From the NCBI GenBank assembly GCA_033032175.1, contig CM065321.1, forward strand, positions 7,152,501 to 7,216,500: 64,000 nt of DNA. Direction: 5' to 3'. The stretch is from Saturnia japonica (lineage: Eukaryota > Arthropoda > Insecta > Lepidoptera > Saturniidae). The notes under the pieces are model-generated. The model was not told the DNA's origin. It saw only the letters and a program-made list of their open reading frames with translations, and did not search any database. The translations under genes and the position numbers were made by a program. Shown in pieces: positions 11,100 through 23,039 of the stretch. Numbering within the stretch: position 1 is the stretch's first letter; each line of letters begins with the position of its first letter.

Positions 11100-11380
11100 A
11101 TGAAAAGTGTTCTGCGGTTCTTGAATTTAAAACGATTCCCAAGAACACGGGCGCAAGTTGGTGAAGGTTGAAGGAGGCCGCGATGCAAACTGCATCGTCA
11201 TAGCTTTACCCCCTCACCTCACACCGGCGCTCGCTCCCGACTTTATTGTAGTAGGGCGCTGTGTGTGTCGGTTCGGAGTCAACTGTTGTGCTGATGCACG
11301 AGGTTTTCATAGCTCTCTCGAAGATGTGCATGCAGCCGCTGCACTCAACATTCACAATATTTTCCCGTTACAATAACGCT
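11100..11380. other. GC-richer islet in the desert
   Basis: Sharply more GC than its flanks, without a convincing coding frame or recognised repeat. The plus-strand open stretch 11158-11376 has no domain. It is a candidate regulatory element or orphan promoter. Confidence 0.3.
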
Positions 11381-11557
11381 CTATTTCTTTTGTGTCATTT
11401 AACCGAATGAACAAAGGCATGGATAAAATCTATTGAGAATTTGGCTAAGTATTAAATTTTTTTATTAATTATAACAAAGAGTTACTTACTTAATAGAATT
11501 ATTATACAAATTATGAGACCTGTGATAGCTTATCGGATAGTGTGTCCTCGTTTCCTA

Positions 11558-11569
11558 TAGATGGCGCTG
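11558..11569 (+). promoter_or_regulatory. CTCF-like core TAGATGGCGCTG
   Basis: Second of the three same-strand AGRTGGCGC matches. Confidence 0.3.
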
Positions 11570-14500
11570 GTTCTGGATACTCCAACCATTTTTTATAAAA
11601 ACTTAAATCGAGAGTTGCCTCTTGTACCTACATATGTGTTTGAAAGCGACATTTTAAGGGAAGCTTTTTAATAATATCACCTAAGTCATAGTTATGTAAA
11701 GATTAAATTTAGGTTACGATGTGACTGACATGTTCTTCTTGAAGTCAAGACCCTCAATTAATTTTAAGATATAATTAATTAGGTACCTATATAATTATGA
11801 AAATTATACCTAAGTATAGGTACTTGATATGGCTTTATGCGAGTGCAGGAATAACAATACCTAACTATGTCAGTTGAACGTTTATTATTGAACAAATAAT
11901 ACCTAAATGGTAGGTACCAAAATGATTTCGTATTTAGTACCTACCTAGTGCTTTTAATAGGTAATCCGAACGTTTTCGAGTGCAGGTGACTTGAAGACCA
12001 TGTTTTATATTAACGTCAATCAATATTCTCTACTCAAATTAATAAATAGTCCAGTCGTAATACAAGCGACAGATAAATAGGTACCTAGGTTACTAATTGT
12101 TAATTGTATCTATGGTATTTCCTAGGTTATTTAAAGGTGTAGATTAACTTAAAGGAACATGATCAAGGTTATTGGTAAAACGCAGCTTTTAAATCATAAC
12201 CGTAAAATATCTCAATTTCAAGAATCATTCCACTTAATGGACATTAAAAAGGTTTCAAATCGTCCGTTCACTGTATCACGAGTTCCACTTTGTTTATTTT
12301 CGATAATACCTACACGTGTTTTCTCTATATACATAGGCTAATTCATGCAGTTTTTATTTATAAAAGTATTTTTTTCTTGATGGAATTATGAAACTGTAAT
12401 TAGGTATCGTCGATACCCGTAACATCGCCTGTGCTAACATATCATCGCCTAATTTCATAAAAGTAGAAATTTCTAAAATATGTTCAGGACAGGCCACGTA
12501 CAAAACTGCTAAATACTAAGTATTTCTCATTTATGGCAAGATATTGCAGAGAAATTGCGACTAACTTCACGTTATTAGTGACCAGTGCATTTTTTACGTG
12601 GGAGAAGCGACATGTTTTTTTGGTCTGTATATAAACTTAGTTTTAGGCAGTGATACAAAAAAGATAATTAAATTTTTTAAATTTCATTATAACATTCAAC
12701 TAATTCACTTTCATATGACACAGTTATTTACTAAGTTACGTTTAGAACTTTTATTTTAATAAAATGTTACCAGCGTTGACCACATCTTGTTGCCAAACTT
12801 CGCCTGCTCCTAGGGTTGTCAATCCTGTTTTGTCATACGAATGTAAATAGGGTGGTTGGTGACATTACCCAGATTGAGCCTTCGATAATCAAACTGATTG
12901 TTACAAGACTTTATAGGTTTATAAGTAGTCCTTTCAGTTAATGTTTCCTGTTTATAACATTTTTAATATTCATTTGAATTTGGTTATTTTAGAAATCCGT
13001 TTAAATGGTATGTCAAACTAATTTTTTTAAATCGATGTCCATTGGGCTTACTCAGTAGCCTCACTGCTTGAGAGTTAAAACTGATTTAATGACTTAACTA
13101 TTGATGTAAGTGAATTTAAGGTTATAACCTTCCAAATATCCATTATTGTCTAATTTAATGTGAAAAGGTATTAATTTAAGCGAAATTAAGATTGTGAGTC
13201 AAATATTGTTCCTAAGTTTTTTTAATAAAATGTTTACTTATCTCTACTATAATAATTACGCTAGAAACCAATGACTACCAAAACACATACATATTTGTCT
13301 TTAAGTATGAATGACCTAGTTGATTCTGATTTAATGACTAAAAAGTATTGATGTAAGTGAATTTTTTTTCTTCATAAATGTTTATTATTCTGTTATAACA
13401 ATTTTTCTTAACTGATTAGGTACTCCCCATTATTTCGCAGTAAGGTAAGTAAACATGAATTTTGGCAGCCCTATCAACATTATGGCAAATGTATGAAACT
13501 ATGTTCAAACAGTTACCTATCTTCGCCTACTACACTTTTTCTAAAGAAATATGGATCTCTCAAGCTGTAAGTAAGGTTCATTTTATTCTGTCACATTTTA
13601 TATTGCGTAGACTAGATGTATGTCAGAAAATTGTTTATATTGACGCTGCGGCATAATGTAGGCGAAATGTGGGAATAATACCCATACTTCGCCTACTACA
13701 TTTGGGGGCTATTTTTAGCCAATTGTGCAATGAAATTCAAAGATTTCTACAAAGATTATAGAATACATTTATGAAGTTCAAATCTCAAGACGTAGGTAGG
13801 TACTCAAAAACAAAATCGCTCCTTAAAAGGTCTTTTGCGATTATGCTTTTGATTCAATGAAAGGGGATCTTTTGCCACCCGGAAATATAAAGTGGGGCGC
13901 CACCCTTCGAGCCCTAGACGTATTGCACGTTATGATGCAGACTTCTAAACGAAAAGGGTAAGTTTATTGCTAACGCATTCTTAACTACGACTCCTGATTT
14001 TCATAAGCGGTTGTTTTCACCGATACCCATCGAAACAGACGGTAACAGTAGGTAGGTACTATAAAATTGCTTTATTAATTATTAAAGTTCCAATAAAAAC
14101 TTAAGTACCTACCTACATACAAAAAGGTAACATTATTTTGCAATACTTATTATGTTTATTTTCGTAATTAATTTTAATCTTTAGCCATAAATGTAGGTAT
14201 GTGATTTAGGTACCTACTCTGTGGTTTTAAGTTTTTTTATTATTGACGCGTTTTAAAATCTTTACAGCGGTCATTAATACCGGCAGACTGAAGTAATTAT
14301 TTAGAAATTTTTAACGATCTAGACGCAAATTACATAACAAAACAAAAACAGTATAAAATAACATACCTACAACAGGTAGATACAATAATGCAATATGGAA
14401 GGTTCATTTTTAGTTAGAGTATATTTTATACTTACAAACATAGTAATAGTAAATGTTGTTTACCTACAACTATAGGCACCTAAGCCATATTTTTGTAAGT

Positions 14501-14870
14501 ATTGAAATAATTAAATCAAAATATAATATTAAACGATAAAAAACAACTTATTTATATTCTAAAAATAACAGAATGTACCTTCATACTTTTTTCCAGCATT
14601 GTTGTTTTTCTGGAACACTCGCCTCTTCGGCTAATGGCCAAGGACGGTTCTGAAATCGGACGCTTTTGTAAATAATGTAGCTTTTGTAGAAAGCTTTGTG
14701 GAAACGTGCAAGTTTCTCATTTTTATTACGGCCAATATTTGATTTACAGACGATGTAGTCTCGGCCGCTGGGACGCTGAAAAAAAACCTTTTAAAATTCA
14801 AAACCAGGACTTTTTTTTTAATTCTTTATAGATTTTGTGTTTGTTTGGCCACAATATTTATTATATTAGT
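11570..14870. other. AT-rich intergenic DNA rich in TAGGTA/TACCTA words
   Basis: No gene or named repeat recognised. Many GTAGGTA, GGTACCTA and TACCTACC words occur singly or in short tandem runs. Confidence 0.4.
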
Positions 14871-14875
14871 TACGA

Positions 14876-15025
14876 TGTGGCCCAAGATGGTAACATGCAA
14901 AGTCTAGTGGAAGGACTATCTTTCAAGTGCAACTGATGGAATACACCTATAGGAGCTTGGCACCAGATTTTGCCTATGCTATGGTTTTATCAGGATATTT
15001 TTGTTCACCGAAAGCTCAGGTTCAT
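14876..15025 (+). repeat. interspersed repeat family A, copy 1
   Basis: Aligns by eye with 36873-36995 through GGCCCAAGATGGTA, a CTAGTGGAAGGACT-like word, TCAAGTGCAACTG and an AAAGCTCAGG end. Family unassigned. Confidence 0.6.
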
Positions 15026-15357
15026 ACTTAGCAGGTATTTGAACCTACGTCTATCGATTAGATAAGTGATTTATTAATGGTAGGTATCTTGCTTCAGTTT
15101 GTAGTCTATATACAAAAAAAATTGTGTTATGTAAAAATAGATACATATAGTAATAAAGTCCGCTCACTATACTATAGGTAGCGAATTCATAATTCTATGT
15201 AGGTACCTATAAGTATATATATATCTATATCATAAAAATAGGTACAATCTAAATTTTTATTTGGAATTTGAAATCAATGCAAAAAGTTTTCTATACCTAT
15301 TATTTGAAAGAGATCTTTAAATAAAGTAGTTTAATTTTCAAAATTAATTACTTATCT

Positions 15358-15540
15358 ACTAGCTATGTCCCGCAGTTTCACCAGCATAAAATTTAAAAGA
15401 AATCACTGATTGATGATTTATAACACTTCAGTAGGTATAGACACTATAGACCATATTTTTATTGGGCGGCCTGAGTTATGCGTCACATTGCACGGCTCGT
15501 TGCGCCACTACTACTATAGTCACAGAGCCGAGATTATTTT
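15358..15540 (+). repeat. interspersed repeat family B, copy 1
   Basis: Begins CTACTAGCTATGTCCCGCAG and runs through AAAAGAAATCACTGAT and TTATGCGTCA to GGCTCGTTGCGCCACT. It matches the reverse complement of 38462-38640 along its length. Confidence 0.7.
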
Positions 15541-15639
15541 AATTTAAATATCATTGTAATTAATTTTACGTAGATAATGATATACCTATGCCCTGGAAAA
15601 AGCTACTCTTTCTTGAAAATGACATCAAAACCAAAAAAG

Positions 15640-15705
15640 TCTTTATTCAATTTAGGCCCTAAGAACTCACTTATGGACGTCAAAACACTACCATCGATCA
15701 AAATC
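15640..15705 (-). repeat. LINE 3'-end fragment
   Basis: Shares TTTATTCAATTTAGGCCCTA and the following CTTATGGA word with 21850-21905. Both resemble the reverse complement of a retroelement 3' end. Confidence 0.5.
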
Positions 15706-16132
15706 GATTCATTATCTACTTGCGTTATTCTGCTATCACAAAACTGTTAAGTATTTGCAATTTTTGATCTCATAACCACGAGCAGTATGTATAAAAGGAG
15801 ATATAATTAATTTTTATTGAGTTATTAAAAAAGCCATAAGAAGATGTAGGTAAATATGATATATTTACCTACGTAAATAATGATCTTTTCACTTTTTAAT
15901 TTATTTAAGTAGATACCTATGTACCTACCAATCATTTTAAAATATGGTGTTTGGTGTTATTATCGTGTAACTTCTGATCAACTTGACCGATTTAGTTAAG
16001 CTAGAATAAAAGGTGGCACAATACTTAGTCATTTTAGTGTAATTATGGATCAAAGTGATTCATGTCAACATAAGTATTGTCCTTAAGTGTTCGTTTAGTG
16101 CCAAAAAATAAAATGACAAAATTTGAACCAGA

Positions 16133-16144
16133 TAGGTGGCGCTG
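16133..16144 (+). promoter_or_regulatory. CTCF-like core TAGGTGGCGCTG
   Basis: Third same-strand AGRTGGCGC match. Confidence 0.3.
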
Positions 16145-16299
16145 TGGTCGAGCTATTACCTAACTGTTACAAAGAGCAGAACAGCGGGCCAGCTAGAATA
16201 ATAGGTGTAAACACTCAAAGCAATCATTTATCTATCAATATCTAAACACTGTATCTAGTTCTAACTTACATAAACGCAGATATAGTTAAGTGCACGAAA

Positions 16300-16500
16300 A
16301 ACTTGTCAACAGAAATAATCCTTCATCGTAATCATACGCGCATGATAATCGGCTTATCAATTTCATCTTTTATGCGACACCTACGGCGACACGTTGCGGT
16401 CGCGCGTCGATTCAGCATTCGATCACTAACAAAACAAAAAGGTCTACCGACCGACCGATTAGGCCTATATATCGAACAAAATTGGAAATTGGTAGATACC
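16300..16500. other. CpG-richer islet
   Basis: Locally CpG-rich (GCGACACGTTGCGGTCGCGC near 16387) with ACCGACCGACCGATT. No repeat match within the window and no credible protein. Candidate regulatory DNA only. Confidence 0.25.
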
Positions 16501-17079
16501 TAGTCAATATCACAACAGTTGTCTCGTGGATGTTTGACAAAAATTAGTAGGTAGGTACCTAGATACTAACTATGCTTTTTATATTGGAATCTAAACAATA
16601 GTTTTCGGAATTAAAAAATTTAAAAAACAACTTTATAGTAGGTAAACTAGCGCTTTACCCGCGTCTCGACACGCGTTTATTTCGCAATCATTATTTTCAT
16701 TAAGGAAGTAGGTAATGTTATTTTTACTTGTATGACAATTCATTTAGTTTATTAATTGAGGAATGACATACCGAAGTATACTTTCCGTGTACACAATTTA
16801 ATCAAAATCAGTTGAGAACTAGTGATTTTTCTTTTAATATTTCTAAAACCTACATCGACAAATATTCAATTTTGCAATTACGTAGGTAGGTTTACTTCTA
16901 ATTCCTGTGTGTAAAATTTCATTATAATCGGTTAAGAATTAGTAAAAGATAATTTTTTTGGAAATTATTTTATTTAACGATTTCTAAAAGAAATAGAAAA
17001 TTTTTATAGCCTATCAATTGACCAGCAATTATATAAGCTTCCAGTATACAAAATTGTGTTTCATTATTCAAGGTGAGCG

Positions 17080-17210
17080 CTGATGTGCATCATAAAGGGG
17101 CCCCCTAAACCTACACCTGGGTCGCTTGTCCCGGGGGCTTCTCGTGTTTCCCTCTCTCTGCGACACGATGGACCCGGCACCCGCACGGTGAATCCATGGA
17201 ATGTTAAGAT
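17080..17210. other. isolated GC-rich segment
   Basis: An abrupt GC-rich block with GGGGCCCCC and CCCGGGGGC between AT-rich transposon relics. It may be a coding scrap of an unrecognised mobile element, as its edges are sharp. Function unknown. Confidence 0.3.
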
Positions 17211-17273
17211 GTTTGTGTCTATTGAAGGGTAAGTACTAGGTACCTATGCGTTTTAAATTTCAGGTCAATACGT

Positions 17274-17287
17274 ATATTAATATATAC

Positions 17288-17324
<37 letters not shown>
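17274..17324. repeat. (TA)n microsatellite
   Basis: Near-perfect alternating TA tract with one ACG interruption at its left end. Confidence 0.95.
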
Positions 17325-17326
<2 letters not shown>

Positions 17327-17761
17327 GTGTGCATAATTTTAAGACAATAGATATGTAGTTTGAAAAAAAAATTCAGCAAACAAACTTTCAACCCGTGTTT
17401 ATACATCTTGGCTAATGTATTTTTAATAAAGAGTTTAGGTACAAAATTTTAAGTCAAAAAATAATTTTTTACCCCTACCTACTCCATACGAACTTTCAAT
17501 CCCTATTTTACCCCCTTAGAGTGTAAATTTCCCAAAATCTGTTCTTAGTGAGCGTCTTAATAGCGAAAGGAGGAACTATGCTAAATTTCAAGTTAATCGG
17601 ACATATATGTACTTATTTTCAGAGATCTCATGATCAGAGTGAGTGGGTTTTCGCTTAGGTATACCTAGATAAATATAAAAAACTATAAATTTAAAGAGAT
17701 TAACCTATAATAGCTTTACAGCAATGCTTATTGTCCAAGATTATTAAATAAATGTTTCATT

Positions 17762-17860
17762 ATTACCTACGTGAATGATAGATAGTAGTGATGTCTGGAA
17801 ATGACACCGACCACCGTACGTACATCCACCAAAATAACAATTATCTATACCTATCTACAA
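17762..17860 (+). repeat. CR1/Jockey-type LINE 3'-end fragment
   Basis: GTGAATGATAG, TAGTGATGTCTGGAAATGAC and CATCCACCAAAATA align with 2397-2452 at the coding end of the LINE in the PMVK intron. It is the 3' end of a related, severely truncated copy. Confidence 0.65.
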
Positions 17861-17984
17861 TTAATAAAATTGAAATGTCTGTTTGTAATGTCTAAATAAC
17901 AGCTTTTTACTAAATTCATATGAAAGTTTAAGTAAGGTATACGATACCTACCTATAACGAAAAGAACAGTTTTTAAAATTTTTG

Positions 17985-18087
17985 TTTGTCTATCTATTTG
18001 TTCCGTGTAATCTCCGAAACGGCTATATCGATTTTGACGGGACTTTCACTGGCAGATAGTTAATGTTTTAAGAAGTAACATAGGGTA
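17985..18087 (-). repeat. retroelement 3' region interrupted by pogo-like element 1 (left part)
   Basis: Contains, inverted, the phrase CTATCTGCCAGTGAAAGTCC and CAAAATCG with CCGTTTCGGAG, also present at 29390-29447. The repeat resumes after the inserted element at 19448 (GCGTTAGGATTCCGCACAA). Confidence 0.6.
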
Positions 18088-19447
18088 GGGGAGACCGGGG
18101 ATGGTTGACCAAATTTCAGTGTAATCGCTTGTATTTTTGTTAGTTTAGGCAGTATATATTATTGTAAAAATCAATACATCTAATATATACAGTATTAAGC
18201 TTTGGCAAATAATAACAAAAAGTTTGCAATCGATAAAGATATTGTGTAGAAGCTTGATCTTTTAGAATAAAAAATATGAGTCTACCTACCCCATGCTCGG
18301 GGTTGGTTGACTTTTCACTGAGGGTAAGTTGACCTATAAAGTAATTACTACAAAATTTACGGAGAAATAAGATAAAAGGCAAAAAAGTAATTGCAATTAG
18401 GTATATATTTTTATATTGAAACAAAATTTTCATTTACTTATTCATTTTAAATTAGAGTATACAATCATCATATTTTGAAACATTTGACAAAGTAAATAAT
18501 ATATATAATACTTTTACTATTAAGTATCTGTAACCAAACTAGAAAACTTCTTATCAACTTTAATAATTTAGTAACAAACAGTCTTAAAACTAATATTCTT
18601 ATTAACTTTAATTATTTGGCAACAATCTTGAGTAATATAAGTAATAACAATTATATGAAAAAATAAATCACTTTACAAATCAGACTATCTAATCAGTCTT
18701 CTAAATCAGAGGTGCAATTTTTACATTCATAAAATAATAGACTGCCGTTTACACGCTTTGTATGGGCCCATAACTTGCACGTAATGCATTGAATCCATTC
18801 TTCTCCACCTGATCACTTACGTCTTCGTCGTCATCATTTCTCTTATTGATTTCACAAAGAGTATTTATTTCTTTTCCTTTCCCTTTACCCTTGCTAATCC
18901 CTTTAAATTTTCCTTCAACTCTCTTTGGTTTCTTTGTTTTCTTATTCAGCGTCTTACCATGTTGTCGTTTTATTTGAAGTTCCTTAAGATTTTCTTTTTC
19001 ATGTGTGTCTGTATAAATAGTGCTTTTTCTTTTTCGGATATTTCTTTTATTTCCCATTATTAATTAGTCTACCAGCCCCGAATTGATTTCTAACTTTTAA
19101 CCACATTGCATAACCTCAAAACTGCGGTGAAATCAAAAAGAATGCTACTTAATAAAAATATTAACAACCAAACTCTTACTTTAAATTACTTCAAGACAAA
19201 TAATAACGAATATATAGGCGTTACAACAAACAATGTTACAAGAAAAATAATTACTTACGCGTTTTGTTTTTCGATAATAAACTCCTTCACCCAGACGACG
19301 TGCGTACACGATGCCGTATTCCGGGTGACTGAGCGGGGCAATACAACGGTTTCTTGCACCTAGTTGAATGACGCAATATTTTCGATTAGGTCGAGTTTTT
19401 GATACTTAGTCAACGTACCCCTATAGTCAACCATTCCCGGTCTCCCC
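18088..19447 (-). mobile_element. pogo/Jerky-like Tc1-mariner element 1, internally deleted
   Basis: A 1360-bp unit with terminal inverted repeats GGGGAGACCGGGGATGGTTG / GGGGAGACCGGGAATGGTTG and a TA on each side (18086-18087, 19448-19449), the duplication used by Tc1/mariner-superfamily elements. Further GGTTGAC words near 18303 and 18332 look like subterminal repeats. Only the C-terminal end of a transposase gene remains inside, on the minus strand. It interrupts an older retroelement tail. Confidence 0.82.
18693..19057 (-). pseudogene. C-terminal remnant of a pogo/Jerky-like transposase with zinc-finger tail
   Basis: The open frame from 19057 is Lys-rich and contains RKRKSTIYTDTHEKENLKE, close to the tail that follows the DDE domain in insect pogo/Jerky-like transposases. 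Near 18810 the frame is broken. The alternative frame continues as EEWIQCITCKLWAH, then YECKNC and a stop at 18695-18693, giving a C-x2-C, W-x-H, C-x2-C pattern like the PHD-type finger ending such proteins. The DDE catalytic part and HTH domains are absent. Confidence 0.7.
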
Positions 19448-19552
19448 TACTTTTATTTTAGAAAATGCGTTAGGATTCCGCACAAATAAAATAGTAGGTA
19501 AATGGTTTATCAATGCGGGTGCTTAAATGGCTGAGGTGAGTAAACCATTAGA

Positions 19553-19689
19553 TACTTAAGTAGATATTAAATTTATGAACTACATATGTAATTGTAGATC
19601 TTAAAAACACCCACAAAAAAGTCAGCAATAGTAGGTATATGTCTATCTTCTAGGGATCAGCCTCAATAAGTATTTTTGTCTTTAAAATA

Positions 19690-19724
<35 letters not shown>

Positions 19725-19790
19725 TTGGCGCGTGTATCCGAACGACGGCATTCTGTAGTCCTTGCGAGCGCAGCCACGTGCACAGCTAGT
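19553..19790 (-). repeat. TIR family C, partial copy with an expanded poly-G tract
   Basis: Matches 56530-56708: TGTAATTGTAGATCTTAAAAA, AAAGTCAGCAATAG, GTCTATCTTCTA, and the end CATTCTGTAGTCCTTGCGAG with CAGCTAGT. The first TIR is not recognisable. A run of 31 G (19693-19723) replaces the CCGGGAGCGGGG seen in the other copy. Confidence 0.7.
19693..19723 (+). repeat. 31-base uninterrupted G homopolymer
   Basis: Counted directly from the sequence. It lies within a family C transposon relic. Length may be affected by sequencing error in homopolymers. Confidence 0.9.
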
Positions 19791-19799
19791 CATTAATAT

Positions 19800-20110
19800 T
19801 CGAGGTACTGGATGTCAAACGACAAATACTTTTAATTTCCCTGGGCGCCGCTAATCGGACCGCGTCGATGGAGGGCGTCAGATCGCCCTTTTTATTTTAC
19901 TGCATCAACGTAACTGAGGTAGAAAAACTGCGCGGGGGTGTTAAGGGAGGGGGGAGTGAGGTTACACGCTCAGAATTAACGATATATCCTCTATCCTCCG
20001 CACTTGACCCGACCTAGGTGTCACGGAACACGTTACCTAACCGCCAAAAAAATAGGGGGTAACATGGGGTAGCGAGCGAGCACCGTGTCGAACGTAATCG
20101 AAGGGGTGCA
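19800..20110. other. GC-rich islet
   Basis: GGGCGCCGCTAATCGGACCG, GATCGCC and a purine-rich GGGAGGGGGGAGTGAGG block stand out from AT-rich flanks. No coding frame. Candidate regulatory DNA. Confidence 0.3.
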
Positions 20111-20944
20111 CAGATTTTCTCTTTTAATTTTTCTATTAGATATACGATTTCAATATATACTGTAGTTAGGGAATTTTAATCAAGTAATTTGTTTAATTTT
20201 TTACAATTGTTTTTAATTTGTAGAACAAACAAGAAAACGATGTAAGATTTTTGTATTTTTCTAAATTATATATATAATAGGTATCTACCTATGTCCACGA
20301 CAAGCTACACTGAAATATAAATATAAAAGTGTTCAAAGAATAAAGTAAAACAGATTTTCTAATGTATATGATTAATGTATTTTATAATCCTATATATTTT
20401 TAATTACCTTATTGTTGATGATGGTTTAGGTATAAGCCCCCACATTTCCGGTAGGTCGTCATGGTCGTAGTTATCGCACGCCACTAATTGACTCGCAAAC
20501 AACCCATAGAGACCGCAAATACTAAGATATAACAGTTTCACTGCCAAACAATGAGTCACGCGAATGTCCAGGTTGCCGTGTTATAACGAGTTATCGCGGG
20601 TCCTTATGTTAATTAAAGAATTTCGGATTTCCTTCCTCATATTGATAAAATTATTCATTTAATAAACAAGTTGAGGAAATATTATAAATAAATAATACCT
20701 ATATATAAGGTAAATTGAAACACTTCAAAATGCAAAATATAAAGTCAAAAGCAAAATGGTGGGTATATAATAACTATACATATATTTAAGTGCCCACTAT
20801 TAATAACGTAATTACTTATTAGAAAAAAAGTTACACAGAAATATATGTGGTGGTAATGCTCCAAACAATGCGAAAGTTCTACCACTCATAAACGGTAAGT
20901 ATTTCATTGACGTGCCTAGGCGTTACATCATAATTCATAATTAT

Positions 20945-21452
20945 ATCGTAATTAATTTATCCGAAATTTCTTTGCTAGTTCCGCACGAAACAAATTAACA
21001 GTTCGAATCGACGGCGTTCACTCGCCCCGCGCCCGCTAGCTTCGAAGGAGTTGACATCGATCTGAGGATGCGTCCTTGAGGGGCGAAACACGTGTCGTGT
21101 CATCGATTGTTGTCGTTCCACATTTCACCTGCAACATAGTTTTTATTTTTAATTATTATTTGTTTAACAATTTTCACATTTATTCCTTTAGGTTAATTAA
21201 TATCAATCGGGTCTACGGGCTCGACCGCTCGTCTTTTATTTCAGTTAGGTAGGTAGGTAAGTAATAACATTTCTCTTTTTGATTGCTCTTCTTTTCCACG
21301 ATTAGTTTCAGATTAAACATTTTCCTATTAATCTCAACTATTAATAATAAACGTTTTTTTTTATTTTTTGCAGAAATATGAAACAACTGTTAATCTATCT
21401 AGGTGTTTCAAGCGGAAGTAGCAAAAAATTTCAGAAAATTTATTACTCATAA
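20945..21452. mobile_element. long-TIR MITE, long form, family D
   Basis: The left end (TAATTAATTTATCCGAAATT, then TTTGCTAGTTCCGCACGAAA and CAAATTAACAGTT) is the imperfect inverse of the right end near 21380-21450 (AACTGTTAATCT, GTTTCAAGCGGAAGTAGCAA, AATTTATTACTC). A 122-bp relative is at 26147-26268. About 370 bp of extra internal sequence is present here, including a GC-rich patch with a hammerhead-like fold. No transposase. Confidence 0.7.
21056..21107 (+). ncRNA. hammerhead-ribozyme-like motif
   Basis: The order of elements fits a hammerhead. Helix I strand ATCGAT (21056-21061) is followed by the CUGANGA core as CTGAGGA (21062-21068), a GC-rich helix II hairpin region, and GAAA (21085-21088). 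Helix III is CAC/GTG with a 5-nt loop (21089-21099). T-C at the cleavage position (21100-21101) is followed by the helix I partner ATCGAT (21102-21107). Weak point: helix II pairs poorly and an extra T follows the core. Similar motifs are known from Penelope-like elements and retrozymes. Activity is not shown. Confidence 0.5.
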
Positions 21453-21849
21453 TGGTAGGTACCTAGGTACTCATAAAAATAGACTAGCTCTAAACTGAAG
21501 CTACCGAAGAAAACGACTGTTGCATGTCTAATATAAAATAAAGCATTATAATATGTACTGTAGTAACCTATCTATATATTGTGACTTTTAACTAGCCATG
21601 CAGGGCAAAACTAGAAAATGCTATTACTCTCGCGTAATGTTTTTTTTTTTTTTTCGGAAAACGTAACTCTTGTTGTATAATTCTAACTCAAGACCTTCAA
21701 CGTGGCGTTTAGCGTGCTACCTCCGCACCCTCATAATTTCAAGATTATGTAGTATGTATGTATTAATCACAAATTAAAATCAACAAACATGACATTTCAA
21801 ATTAATAGGTACATATCTCTTACAGTATAAAATCACAATCAAATATATT

Positions 21850-21985
21850 TTATTCAATTTAGGCCCTAAGAAGGTACCTACTTATGGATTTCAAAATAAA
21901 TATTAAGTAAGTAGGTGTCACCGGTTCGGAAGACTTCTCAGTCGTCAAGAAGAACTAGCACGAAACTTGACCGGGTAAAATTGTA
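21850..21985 (-). repeat. LINE 3'-end fragment
   Basis: TTTAGGCCCTAAGAAGGTAC, then CACCGGTTCGGAAGACTTCT and AAGAAGAACTAGCACGAAAC. This is the reverse complement of the CCGAACCGG-type 3' UTR seen at 2519-2590, so a truncated related LINE. Confidence 0.55.
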
Positions 21986-22249
21986 CGGCATAGGTACTTG
22001 GCCCTTCCCTAAAAAATAATTTCACGATATCTTCTTACATAATAACTCTATACTTAACTCGTTCGGAGTCGCAGTCACTGCTAGTTACAGAATAAAAAAT
22101 CTAAGAATTTTATTTGAAGTTTCCCCGACTTCTCGAGAAGTGATATAGTGTGAGAACAGTGCAATAACTAAACCATTGATTCTCCAATGAGGGAGTTAAA
22201 GTGGAAATACCAGCAGTGTACAATGTACTTAGATACTATTACGTACTAA

Positions 22250-22520
22250 CCCCCAGAGATGTCGCTAAGGTTTAGTACGCGGTCTTCTGACGGCAGTAAA
22301 AATACGTGCGGGTATTTCCTGTCCCCGCGACAGGACTGACCGGGGCGGACGGCGGGGTCGGGGCGATAAATAACTCAGTTTGCGGCCGTACCATAGGTTT
22401 TCCATACATTTTGGTAAAACGGAACATGTCACGTTTTAGTAGTGTGTTTTTATGTACACATACTGGGACACGCGGCCCTACTATTGTAAATTTCTGGTCT
22501 AGGACTGCGTTCCATAATTA
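22250..22520. other. GC-richer islet
   Basis: GACAGGACTGACCGGGGCGG and neighbouring CpG-rich words. A 71-codon plus-strand open stretch has no recognisable domain. Candidate regulatory DNA. Confidence 0.25.
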
Positions 22521-23039
22521 ACATTAGCTAAGTATAAAAGTTTTTATAGGCGTTTATTTAATATCACGCTTTAATTGCACATTAAAAACCGTTTTAAAAC
22601 AGACGTAAAATTATAGTTAGAATATTGTAGGTTGTAGTGCTTCTACCGTTAGATTGTTACCTACCGATCGATATTTCACAGATGTGTGTAAGATCTGTAG
22701 GTGGTATATTTACACAACGTACTGAGAATTTATATCGTAGGTAATAAATGCACTGCGATTATTCCAGCCGGATCTTCGCACTTTCTATTCATCGTGAACT
22801 CATGTGATTATTTACTTATCAAACTGTAGATAATAAATAAATTTTAAACAATATTTTTGTCATGGAAAATTAGCTAGCTCCAGTGTGGTTTGTGGCTTAA
22901 GAGCGATCAATTAAAATTGTGCTATGGACATAAACTTTTGTACCTAATTGCAAGCTCGGAAAATTAATGAATTGTAGTGTTGTTCTCAGTATGAGATAAT
23001 ATTCATGCCCATAATATGGTAAAGGATTGAACACTAAAT

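Noticed and set aside
22306..22521. 71-codon plus-strand open frame
   Set aside because: No recognisable domain and located in a short GC islet; shadow of composition.
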